Below, piece by piece: positions 6,217-13,596 of a stretch of 13,596 nucleotides of DNA; within the stretch, counting starts at the first letter, position 1; each line of letters begins with the position of its first letter. A program made the translations under genes and the position numbers. Under the pieces are notes generated by a model, which searched no databases, was not told where the DNA came from, and saw only the letters and a list, made by a program, of their open reading frames with translations. The DNA comes from Sanguinoderma infundibulare (taxonomy: Eukaryota > Basidiomycota > Agaricomycetes > Polyporales > Polyporaceae), in assembly GCA_032821775.1 (NCBI GenBank), contig JAVLRN010000084.1, positions 1 through 13,596 of the forward strand. The letters are read 5' to 3'.

Positions 6217-9200
6217 TTAAGTTGCATCTATCCATGCTAAGTAATCTTGAATTGATACTGCTTCTATTGCTATTGGCATGAAACCATGGTACACACCGCA
6301 AATTTCAGAACATTGACCGTAGAAAGTTCCAGTTCTTTCAGCTAACATAGAAGTTTGATTTAATCTACCAGGTACAGCATCAATTTTTAAACCAAAAGAT
6401 GGTACAGCAAATGAATGTATAACATCAGCTCCAGTAACAATTAATCTAATATGTGTATCAGTAGGGATAACTACTTTATTATCAACATCTAATAATCTAA
6501 ATTGACCTAATTCTAAATCAGAATCTGGTATCATATATGAATCAAATTCTATTGATTCACCACTAACATTAATATAATCACTATATTCATATGACCAATA
6601 CCATTGGTGCAATTATAAAAATAATAATTTATGTCGACTGTACATTAAGCAATATAATAAATATTATATCACCCACAAGTGACCCAGTCTGTTGCAATAA
6701 GTGAAAAAAAATAAACCACTTACTGACAGTCTTGTACTATATCCGGTATTGTTAAAGATAGTATTTTAACTGTTTTCACTTGCATCGCCAAAGGCAAAAA
6801 CCTTTAAGAATCCTGTCAAATTCTTAGAAAGATAATTAGATATTACCTCTCACGACTATTATATATATGTGTGTGGGTTGAAAGAACTTGAATATGTATT
6901 ATCAACACCTAGTTTATATAACATACTAGAGTGTACATATGGGCCAACTATATTTCTTAAATTATTTACAGATTGTTTTTTAATATATATAGAATATTGG
7001 TTTTTAATCCATATATTTTGAATAGTTGTTTCTAAATTATACTTAGATTTAATGACATCATTTAATAATTCAACTTCTTTAAGTTCAAAACTATTAGTAG
7101 CAATTCTGATACCATAATTAGCCCAACCACCATCATCCATTATCCACACTGCTAAAGCTAATGGTGTTAAATATTCATAGATATTTAAGGGTACTACTTT
7201 TCTGCCATTGTTATAAAACATCTTATGTATCCAACTAAAACTTCTAAAGGTAAAGGTATTAAATTCAAAACCATAAAATACTTTACCTTCCTTACTCTGA
7301 ATCGTTCTTGTATATTGTCTAGGTTGAAGATTACTTGTATAACCTCTATTATAAAAAAAAGTATATAACCAGAATAAATATTCTTTATGTCGAATACTTT
7401 GTCTATAACATATTCTAACACCTTCTCCAGATCTTTTATTTCCATAAGCATCACCTAATAGAGATCCTATAATAACAGATAAAACATCTTCATTATGTGG
7501 TCCTATTCTATTAATAGCTCTTATATTACTTATGTGATAATACCTTTGTTGATTTTGAAGAGAACTTAAAGAATGAGAAAAGACCCGAGGGCGAGAAGAA
7601 CATAATCTAAATTTTATATTAAATCTATTTTTATATTTGATAGTATTTAAAGACATATTATTTTTTTGACCATTTAAAATGGTGTCTTTCATTTTATTTA
7701 ATATATATAATTTGAGGCCACCTAAAAAGAAACCTACTACTTTAATAGTTACTGTTGGTGAAATTACTTCATCTAATAAATATAATAATCTAAATGAAGG
7801 AAATGCGATAGCAATTAAAATTAAGGCTGGTGTAATTGTCCAAATTAATTCTATTAATGTCAACAAACCCATTATCTTTAAATAATGGCTGGACTATATC
7901 TTCATCCTTTGAACTAATTTAATTATTTTTTTTAAGGAGTTTCACGTATAGTCTCTGGGGATCCTAATTTGTATACAATTAGGTTTCCTGCTGATTGTCC
8001 ATTGTTACATCCTTTAGGCTTCTAACTGATAAAATTATTAAAATTATATAGTACCTAAGGCTTTAGGAGTTTCCAGCATACAGTGAAAATTTATTCATAG
8101 TTTTTTTAAATTTATTTAGATGAAAATTTATATCTATCTTTAAATATTTCTCCTGAATTTACATATTTTTTTACAGTAGAACCACTTATTCCTAAAAATT
8201 TAGCAGCCCTTCTAATTGAAACAAAGCTACCTATTAATTTAAACCCTTCTGACTCAAATTTTTCATAAATATAAACAAAAGAACCTTTAGCAATACTCAT
8301 TTTTAATAATGTTTCATCAGAATGTTTTCTACCTAAAGCTTTTTGTCTCATTAATTCTTTAGTTTTTTCAGAGTGAACTTTACCAAATAAAGGATTATTT
8401 ACTTTAGATTTTTTTAAACTCATAAGGGCTTTAGTTTCTTCTGTATGGAGTTTTCCAAATAAAGGTGATTTTTCCTTTACATAAACTCCTTTCAAAGATT
8501 TACTAATTTTTGCTTTAGTTTCTTCTGTATGATTATAATTTAAAGAACTACCTGCGACTTTTAATATATTATATTTAGGATTTAACTTATCAAAATAATA
8601 CTGTTCTCTGATTAGTAAATCAGTTTCATTGCAATATTCTAATATCTCTAATGAAAAGTTAGAGTAACCATATTTGATTAAAACTCTACTTATTATAAGA
8701 CTATTTCTATCTATTAAATAACTAAGATTAAAATATTTTATAAATCTTTTTGATAAATCCTTCGATTGTCCAATATATATATCATTTGTCAATTTATTAG
8801 TTCATTTATATATTCCTGATTTACTTTTATTTTCTTTAATAATTGATTTTCTCATTAAATAGGCATCTTCATACAATTTTATACTATTAGTAATATATTT
8901 AGAAGAACTATTAGGATCATTAGAAGAACTATTAGGTGAAGTACTATAAAACCTAATATATGGTTTATTATTTAAAGAAATATTATTAAATTTAAATTTA
9001 AAACACTTTTGAATAGGCACAACTATACCATGGTTAAGATATTTATGTACAATAGGTGAATTATTACTATTAAAGTAATATATTATAGATCCTAATACCC
9101 AAAATACACTTACACATATCACTACTAAATAGAAGAAAATAGTATTGTGTAATTCTACTATTCCTGTAAAACCTGGAGCTGCACTGTCTTGGAATCCTAT

Positions 9201-9251
9201 TTGCCAAGGTTGTGGAGCATCGTTAAAAATTGTATTAAAAATTGCGAACAT
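6217..9251 (-). CDS. cox2: Cytochrome c oxidase subunit 2, three exons
   Basis: COX2 carries the CuA centre of complex IV and accepts electrons from cytochrome c at the inner membrane. Exons are 9027-9251 (75 codons), 7732-7860 (43 codons) and 6217-6609 (130 codons plus stop), joining in phase 0 to 248 residues, the normal length. Two membrane helices are visible (about residues 33-60 and 77-100). Exon 3 holds the CuA site: H183 in [11 protein letters not shown] and C218, E220, C222, H226 and M229 in [12 protein letters not shown]. All tryptophans use TGG. Exon borders were set by protein continuity (YLNHG then TLIELIW; IKVVG then HQWYW) and by exon-final T with intron-final G. The frame is intact, with no indels. 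trnR(tcg) lies upstream and an AT-rich spacer downstream. Confidence 0.95.
6610..7731 (-). mobile_element. Group I intron 2 of cox2
   Basis: A 1122-bp intron between codons for V-V-G and H-Q-W, phase 0. Exon 2 ends in GGT and the intron ends in G. The intron-encoded protein frame fills the 5' three quarters. The 3' 250 bases hold the core: an R-like segment GCAACAGACTGGGTCACT and an S-like segment TGTACAGTCGA whose GACTG and CAGTC form P7. The subgroup is not assigned with certainty. Confidence 0.9.
6859..7731 (-). CDS. LAGLIDADG endonuclease of cox2 intron 2, fused in frame to exon 2
   Basis: The reading frame runs without a stop from cox2 exon 2 into the intron and ends at 6859, adding 290 residues after exon-encoded KVVG. 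About 80 residues of basic linker precede motif 1 ([15 protein letters not shown]) and the second motif is [17 protein letters not shown]; aspartates in LGDAYG and MDDGG are the expected catalytic acids. The sequence between ([20 protein letters not shown]) is typical of the LAGLIDADG_2 class, which is a different class from the I-OnuI-like proteins in nad2 and rns. Likely roles are homing endonuclease and possibly splicing helper (maturase). The gene is intact and probably made from unspliced RNA and released by proteolysis. Confidence 0.92.
   Translation of the reverse strand, partial: FFLGGLKLYILNKMKDTILNGQKNNMSLNTIKYKNRFNIKFRLCSSRPRVFSHSLSSLQNQQRYYHISNIRAINRIGPHNEDVLSVIIGSLLGDAYGNKRSGEGVRICYRQSIRHKEYLFWLYTFFYNRGYTSNLQPRQYTRTIQSKEGKVFYGFEFNTFTFRSFSWIHKMFYNNGRKVVPLNIYEYLTPLALAVWIMDDGGWANYGIRIATNSFELKEVELLNDVIKSKYNLETTIQNIWIKNQYSIYIKKQSVNNLRNIVGPYVHSSMLYKLGVDNTYSSSFNPHTYI
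7861..9026 (-). mobile_element. Group I intron 1 of cox2 (IB-like core)
   Basis: A 1166-bp intron between codons for H-G and T-L, phase 0. The last 250 bases carry a clear core: P-like TGCTGGAAACTCCTAAAGCC, Q-like CAATCAGCAGGAAACC, R-like CAGAGACTATACGTG and S-like GAAGATATAGTCCAGCC. GACTATA and TATAGTC form a perfect seven-base P7. The endonuclease frame precedes this core. The subgroup call rests on remembered consensus sequences. Confidence 0.92.
8112..9026 (-). CDS. GIY-YIG endonuclease of cox2 intron 1, fused in frame to exon 1
   Basis: The frame continues from cox2 exon 1 (start 9251) to the stop at 8112 and gives 379 residues, 75 from the exon. It is open only if TGA at 8802-8804 is read as Trp, in GIYKWTNKL, directly inside the GIY-YIG domain. 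Domain order: GIY at about 146-148, YIG at 159-161, catalytic-type Arg in SKDLSKRF, catalytic-type Glu in [14 protein letters not shown]. Then several NUMOD3 DNA-binding repeats ([54 protein letters not shown]) and a C-terminal NUMOD1-like helix-turn-helix ([19 protein letters not shown]). It nicks or cuts intronless cox2 to spread the intron. The gene is intact. Confidence 0.93.
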
Positions 9252-9591
9252 ATTGTTATTAACTAATCTATTTTTTTTAATTTGAACTTAGTATAGTTAT
9301 GCTTACTATATTTTATAAATATAATGTAATTTATAGTATATTAATATGTTTAATACCTTGTCTATGAAGACAATCATGATTAAAAAATCATTACTTAATT
9401 TAACAATAAGAATTTAATAAATTAAAGGCATTCTAAGTTACATCTTAAAAATAAAACTTCATAAGGTAAATATAAAATATTAAAAAATAAAGGAGTAGTG
9501 AACTCACTAATATATTTATATGTTTATTATATAATATAAATATATACTTAAATCGTTAAGCAACCTTATTTTTAATTTAATTATTAATTAA
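9252..9591. other. Spacer between trnR(tcg) and cox2
   Basis: No gene is seen in these 340 AT-rich bases, which form the 5' leader of cox2. Small hairpins: TTGTCT-ATGA-AGACAA at 9358-9373 and TAGTG-AACT-CACTA at 9496-9509. No convincing promoter can be named. Confidence 0.7.
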
Positions 9592-9663
9592 AACACCTTA
9601 ATAGATTTGAACCATTATCATAAATTTCGAAAATTTCCGTTTTAACCATTAAACTAAAGATGC
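9592..9663 (-). tRNA. trnR(tcg): tRNA-Arg (anticodon TCG)
   Basis: Acceptor GCATCTT pairs with AAGGTGT, with two G-T wobbles. The D stem is GTTT and AAAC; the anticodon loop TTTCGAA gives TCG, which reads CGN arginine codons; the T arm is AATGG-TTCAAAT-CTATT. The first anticodon-stem pair is a G-A mismatch. It lies between trnL(tag) and cox2. Confidence 0.88.
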
Positions 9664-9718
9664 TTTTATTTTGTTTTGTTTTTAATTAAATGAAGCAAAC
9701 ATTATATTTTATTATAAT

Positions 9719-9794
9719 TACGAGTAAAGAGACTTGAACTCTTAATATAATGAAAACCTAAGATTCACTCGGCTACCAATTTCGACATACTCGC
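9719..9794 (-). tRNA. trnL(tag): tRNA-Leu (anticodon TAG)
   Basis: Acceptor GCGAGTA pairs with TACTCGT. The D loop has ATTGGTAG, the anticodon loop CTTAGGT gives TAG (reads CUN leucine), and the T arm AAGAG-TTCAAGT-CTCTT is perfect. The variable region is only about seven bases, short for a leucine tRNA. One T-T mismatch closes the anticodon loop. Confidence 0.88.
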
Positions 9795-9810
9795 TTCACT
9801 TTCTAATTTA

Positions 9811-9890
9811 TATAAAATAAAATAAATTAAATATAAAATAAAATAAATTAAATATAAAATATGTTTAAATTAAACATAAAATATGTTTAA
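9811..9890. repeat. 21-bp tandem repeat grading into an ATGTTTAA repeat
   Basis: Two perfect 21-bp copies lie at 9811-9831 and 9832-9852, each beginning TATAAAATAAAATAAATTAA. They are followed by two copies of TAAAATATGTTTAA (near 9855 and 9877). ATGTTTAA at 9861-9868 and TTAAACAT at 9870-9877 form a short palindrome. The repeat fills the gap between trnV and trnL. Confidence 0.88.
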
Positions 9891-9961
9891 GAGGTGGGGG
9901 ATTCGAACTCCCGGTCAATAATGTGTAAGATTACTGCTTTAACCAACTAAGCTAACCCCCT
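9888..9961 (-). tRNA. trnV(tac): tRNA-Val (anticodon TAC)
   Basis: Acceptor AGGGGGT pairs with ACCTCTT, with two G-T wobbles. The D arm is GCTT and AAGC; the anticodon stem GTAAT and ATTAT encloses loop CTTACAC, anticodon TAC (reads GUN valine). The T arm is GGGAG-TTCGAAT-CCCCC with one A-C mismatch. It is the first gene after rns. Its 5' end can also pair with the rns tail. Confidence 0.92.
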
Positions 9962-10016
9962 TAAAATAAAAAATTTAAAAATAAAAAAATTATATATATT
10001 ATTTAAACTTAAAACT

Positions 10017-10038
10017 ATTTTATAAAAAGATAGGGGGT
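10017..10038 (-). promoter_or_regulatory. Candidate 3'-end motif after rns (C-core-like)
   Basis: Minus strand reads ACCCCCTATCTTTTTATAA and continues AAATAG. It starts about 17 bases after the conserved CTGGAT near the rns 3' end and shares the C5, T-rich and TAAAAT layout with the motifs after nad6 and rps3. Confidence 0.45.
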
Positions 10039-10044
10039 TACAAA

Positions 10045-10521
10045 TTAATTATTATCCAGCTGCACTTTCCAGTACAGCTACCCTGCTATGACTTTTGAGA
10101 TGTTACCTCAATGGATTCACTAAAGCCAATAAATTTAACATAATTGGCGAACAACTTTAAGAAAAGAAAATGGCTCAAGAATTTTATTTGTTTTAAAAAA
10201 TAAAGTAACTCAAGGACTTTAATAAAATCATTCATGATATTTTAATCAAATACCTTATATAACCTATTATGAAAAAAATTTATCTTCCTCCAGTTTCCTC
10301 CAATAAAAGCTTCTTCCCAGCGACAGACAGTTAGTTCATCACGAAACTAGCTTCACCGTTGCGCTACTTATCAACGATTACTCGGAATTCCTTCTTCATG
10401 CCTCCGAATTACAGGAGACAATCCGGCTTATATTTAATATAAATCACTTTTTTTAATGATTAGCTCCACTCCTCTTGGGAAGTATTGCATCACTTTGTGA
10501 AAGTTATTGTGGCACGTCTAT
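10045..10521 (-). rRNA. rns: Small subunit ribosomal RNA, exon 2 (3' part)
   Basis: Begins ATAGACGTGCCACAAT, the continuation of the GGGCT at the end of exon 1, and includes GGCATGAAGAAGGAATTCCG, AGTAATCGTTGATA and the conserved 3' terminal region GTCATAGCAGGGTAGCTGTA then GTGCAGCTGGAT. The exact 3' end is not visible; I place it a few bases after CTGGAT, with an uncertainty of about 15 bases. Together with exon 1 it forms the mitochondrial small-subunit rRNA. Confidence 0.93.
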
Positions 10522-10592
10522 CATGGATGATCAAATTTAACATACAATTAAATGAAGAAACGTTTAAGTTTTTATCTTCAACTACACTACTG

Positions 10593-10643
10593 GCACTTTG
10601 TAGATGTTGTATGGTACGCATACGCATTTGCGTTACCAAGTGC
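10593..10643. repeat. Nested stem-loop at the 3' end of the rns intron gene
   Basis: An outer stem GCACTT (10593-10598) pairs with AAGTGC (10638-10643). It encloses a GC-rich inner stem TGGTACGCA (10612-10620) with TGCGTTACCA (10629-10638, one bulged base; base 10638 is shared by both right-hand arms). It overlaps the stop codon expected for the corrected reading frame and has no counterpart in the nad2 intron. Confidence 0.75.
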
Positions 10644-11898
10644 TAGATATTATTTCTATCTAAGTTCATGTTTTCTACTATTTGGATGATTTTGCTAAAA
10701 CCTGGTTCAGTTAAATGCTCTTTATTTTTCATTAATTCAGCTACTTTTTGAAATCTGCAAAATCTAGACTTTTAACTCCTAGTATTGGATACTCATTAAA
10801 AAATGGTATAATTTTATTTACAATATCAGAATAATTTCTAATTTGAAGTAAACTAGTTTCTCTTTCCGTAGAATCATAAATATATTTTTCCAATAAAATA
10901 TTGTTATAAAAATAATTTGCTATACCAATTAATAATGCTTTATCTTTAATATGTAAACAAGTACCAAATATTAATCTTACTCTACCTATTTTCTTAGTAC
11001 TTTTTTCTATAGAGACACAAAATGTTGAGTCCCCAGAAACGAAACCAGAGATCCAAAAAGGATCTGGTATACCGGTAAAATTATAATAAGGTCTAAGTAC
11101 ACCTTTAATATTTGGAAAAGCTACTATTATACTATCAGTAAGACCTTTATTAAGATTGCATTTCAATGCTACTATTCTTTCAAGGCCTTCTTGAGTTAAA
11201 TGTTGTTTTTGCTTAATTAAATCATAACATTGTTTAAATAATAAAAAATCAGAAACTTTAGTACCAATAAGTGGGTATTTAACAAAGTGGTCAACGATTA
11301 CTTGTAATTCTTGTATGTTGTCTACTCTAAATAAAGCAGTTTTATTACTATTTTTTCTAACTTTACCCACACCAAAGGTATATCTTATACTTTCTAGGAT
11401 TGCAATATCTTTAATATGTATATGTATAGAAAAATTAGGAGTTACTCTCCACTTCATTTTAGAGTTATCATCTTTATACATAGAAATAATGAACGAAGCT
11501 TCAGCGTCTGAAAATCCTGTAATAAACCATGGATTTATCTTACTGTTAGCTGTTAAGGTAGAAAAACATCTGCTATTTAATTGTTTAGTAGGGATTTTGA
11601 CTTGATAGTTTCTTTCGAAACCCATTAGAGTACACCTTAAGAGCATTTGTTTGGATTTGGCTTTAATGCTCCAACTACCGTCTACTCGTTGCTCTTTTAC
11701 AGAATCTGTGTGCGAAACAAACTCTGACTTAGATCCGCGATAGCCCATTTCTCTTTCGATCATCTTATGACTTGTTACCTTACCTGTATAATTACTACAG
11801 CCACTTATAGCCTTTCGGATATAGCTTGGTATCATAAGCTTTAGGGAGTTCCCGGAGTTTGATAGTTTTAGCCAATTTAGTGTTTTCCCAAAACACAT
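10643..11898 (-). CDS. LAGLIDADG homing endonuclease of the rns intron (one -1 frameshift near the end)
   Basis: An I-OnuI/I-LtrI type double-motif protein. The frame is open even into the rns exon (up to 11964), but the first methionine inside the intron is ATG at 11896-11898. The N-terminal 100 residues (NSGNSLKLMIPSY, EMGYRGSKS, VKEQRVDGSW, RCTLMG) are encoded by the ribozyme core. Motif 1 is NPWFITGFSDAEASF (about residues 122-136) and motif 2 DPFWISGFVSGDSTF (about 279-293). As written it stops at TAG 10741-10743 after DFADFKK. One missing A in the A5 run at 10745-10749 explains this: with it the frame continues VAELMKNKEHLTEPGF to TAG at 10643-10645, 418 residues. The lost tail is about 32 residues, so the shorter form could also be real. 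Confidence 0.88.
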
Positions 11899-11901
11899 AT
11901 C

Positions 11902-13110
11902 AGCCCAGAACATGAGGGCCATAACGACTTGTCTTAGCCCCCGCTGAATCTCTATCAGATTCATTAGTTATTAAGTATAAATTAATAACAGGGATTTCGT
12001 TCGTTAGTGGAACTAACCTAATGTTTAACAACACGAACTGAAGACAGCCATGCAACACCTGTACTTAAGTATTTTAAAAAAAAAAGTATAAAATACTCCC
12101 ACCATTTTATTTGCCTTGTTATTACAAAGTAAAGAAAAAAATAGTTTGTATGCAAGTTCTGGTAAGGTTTTACGCGGATTATCGTATTAAATAACATGCT
12201 TCACTCCGTTTGCTTCGAGACCGACTAATTTTTTTGTTTTCTACTTTGCAGTAGTACTCACAAGGCGGAATGGTTATTGTGTTAACTTCGTCTCTAGTAG
12301 TTTTTATTTTTACTAATGACTACCATTCATCGTTTACAGAAAGGAGTACCGGGGTATCTAATCCTATTTCCTACCCTTACCTTCGTTTCTCAGCGTCAAT
12401 CATTAGTGGAGAGTGGCCTTCGCCCTAAGTATTCTGCCTAGGATCTAAGGATATCAGCCCTCCTCTAGGCGTTATACACTATAACCTCTTTTTGATTCTA
12501 GCTTTCAATCAGACCACTTATTTATTTTTGTAAGAAATAATTTTATGAAAGCTGCCTACAAACCCTTTACGCCTGTTTAAGATGATTAACGTTTGCGTCT
12601 CTGGCCTTACCGAGTCTTCTGGCACCAGTTTTGGACGACACTCATAGTAAGGTAATATCATTATTTTCCCTTACGACATCATGAATTTAAAGAAATTCTA
12701 TGATTTCAGTTAGCTAGTTCACTCTTTCGAGCATTGACTAATATTCTCGACTGCTGGTAGTGTTAATACTACTTGGGAGATTTCATCCCCAATGTGGCCA
12801 GAGGTTCTTTAAAACATGACTTTCGATCGTTGGCTTGGTAGGCATTTACCCTACCAACTACCTAATAAAATTAAATAGAATCCTATAGCAGAAATGTTCC
12901 TTTACTCTATATCTCCTAGCTATGAAGACTATAGGGTATCTTATTTAATATACTCACCTCTACACCTTATACCCTAGCCCTTTAATATAATATTTGAAAT
13001 ATTATTTTTTTAAATTAAAAATCACATCGGATACAACGATTCGCATGTCTTAAACTACTGAAAAACGTTCAATCGGAACCAAAATTAAATTCTTACTGAA
13101 ATTAAACTTA
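11902..13110 (-). rRNA. rns: Small subunit ribosomal RNA, exon 1 (5' part)
   Basis: Conserved small-subunit segments are in order on the minus strand: TTTGGTTCCGATTGAACG near 13066-13083 (5' domain start), the 530-loop region GGTGCCAGAAGACTCGGTAA at about 12606-12625, ATTAGATACCCCGGTACTCC at 12343-12362 (900 region), and GACAAGTCGTTATGGCCCTC then GGGCT at 11902 where the intron enters. The 5' end is set near 13110 because similarity fades there, with an error of perhaps 50 bases. No further intron is seen in this exon. Confidence 0.92.
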
Positions 13111-13596
13111 TACCTTTACAGTATTAAGTTGTATTTTATATGCTTAACGCAATGTTTACAGTCTCTTTTATTTTTAATTTTTAACTTAAAATTTAAATTT
13201 TTATAATAATTAAATTTATTTTTTATACATAACCATTTTATTAAAAGTTATTGAAATAACCCTTTGTTTAAAAACTTTTTATGTTAAACTACCTATTATA
13301 ATTATTAACCTAAAATTTTAAAGATACTAATATCTAAATGATTTATAGTATTTAATATTTTAATCTAAAATTTTTACACTTAAACATATTTATATATAAA
13401 TATATAATTATAAAAATAAATGAAAGATATATTATACAATATAATTAATATAAGATTTTAAAAGAAATTTAATAATACAAAGTGGTTTTAGAAGTGATAA
13501 ATTTTTATTAATATTTTAATTGTATCAATTATAGTTGTTAGTATGTTTTTAAGAAATGATGTAATTATTATATAAAATAATTAACAATAGTTATAA
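13111..13596. other. AT-rich region upstream of rns, no gene seen
   Basis: I see no coding frame, tRNA or strong hairpin in these 486 bases, which are upstream of rns on its strand. The first 50 or so may belong to the rns 5' end. A promoter for rns is expected here but I cannot identify one by sequence. Confidence 0.7.

Larger units (their letters stand above)
10522..11901 (-). mobile_element. Group I intron in rns (site near E. coli 16S position 1224)
   Basis: A 1380-bp intron whose removal joins GGGCT to ATAGACGTGCCACAAT and restores the universal GGGCTACACACGTGC-type segment. The upstream exon ends in T and the intron in G. Core pieces near its 5' end match the nad2 intron, including AACTCCGGGAACTCCC, and the GAGTA and TACTC P7 pair. 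The numbering near 1224 is from memory of the 16S sequence; fungal introns at that site are known. Confidence 0.92.

Noticed and set aside
7194..7454. 86-residue open frame on the minus strand
   Set aside because: It is an out-of-frame shadow inside the intact LAGLIDADG gene of cox2 intron 2.
7679..7885. 68-residue open frame on the plus strand
   Set aside because: It is antisense to cox2 exon 2; its sequence is the complement of conserved COX2 codons.
9811..9890. CRISPR-like repeat
   Set aside because: The copies are contiguous with no spacers; it is an AT-rich tandem repeat in mtDNA.
11315..11605. 96-residue open frame on the plus strand
   Set aside because: It is antisense to the rns intron endonuclease gene.

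Overview
The window is mitochondrial DNA of a fungus. It is very AT-rich, and every gene lies on the minus strand. Two reading frames need TGA to be read as tryptophan (genetic code 4), and group I introns carry homing-endonuclease genes. Because rps3 is a free-standing gene rather than a gene inside an rnl intron, I lean to Basidiomycota. That lean, like the general look of COX2, is an inference from family knowledge and not a proven placement.

In transcription order (right to left) the layout is: rns (small rRNA, split by one LAGLIDADG group I intron), trnV(tac), trnL(tag), trnR(tcg), cox2 (three exons; intron 1 carries a GIY-YIG gene, intron 2 a LAGLIDADG gene), a tRNA read as trnR(cct), rps3, nad6, atp8, trnS(gct), and the first exon of nad2. 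The nad2 exon runs into a LAGLIDADG group I intron that leaves the window at base 1. The products serve the ribosome (rns, Rps3, tRNAs) and the inner-membrane respiratory chain (complex I: NAD2, NAD6; complex IV: COX2; ATP synthase: ATP8). The introns are self-splicing and mobile, and their proteins are in frame with upstream exons or overlap the ribozyme core.

Three things stand out. (1) The nad2 intron and the rns intron are paralogues with near-identical cores, and in both the LAGLIDADG reading frame runs through the ribozyme core. (2) A C-rich motif (ACCCCCT, T-rich, then TAAAA) sits just 3' of nad6, rps3 and rns, with weaker versions after atp8 and cox2. It is a candidate RNA 3'-end signal. 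(3) nad2 exon 1 and its intron gene carry about ten one-base insertions, nearly all explainable as over-long homopolymers, within the leftmost 2.1 kb. The other protein genes show only one such event each, or none. This looks more like poor consensus sequence at that end than like biology.

The spacers between genes (3625-4214, 5239-5687, 5759-6216, 9252-9591, 13111-13596 and others) hold short palindromes, hairpins and tandem repeats but no further gene that I can support.
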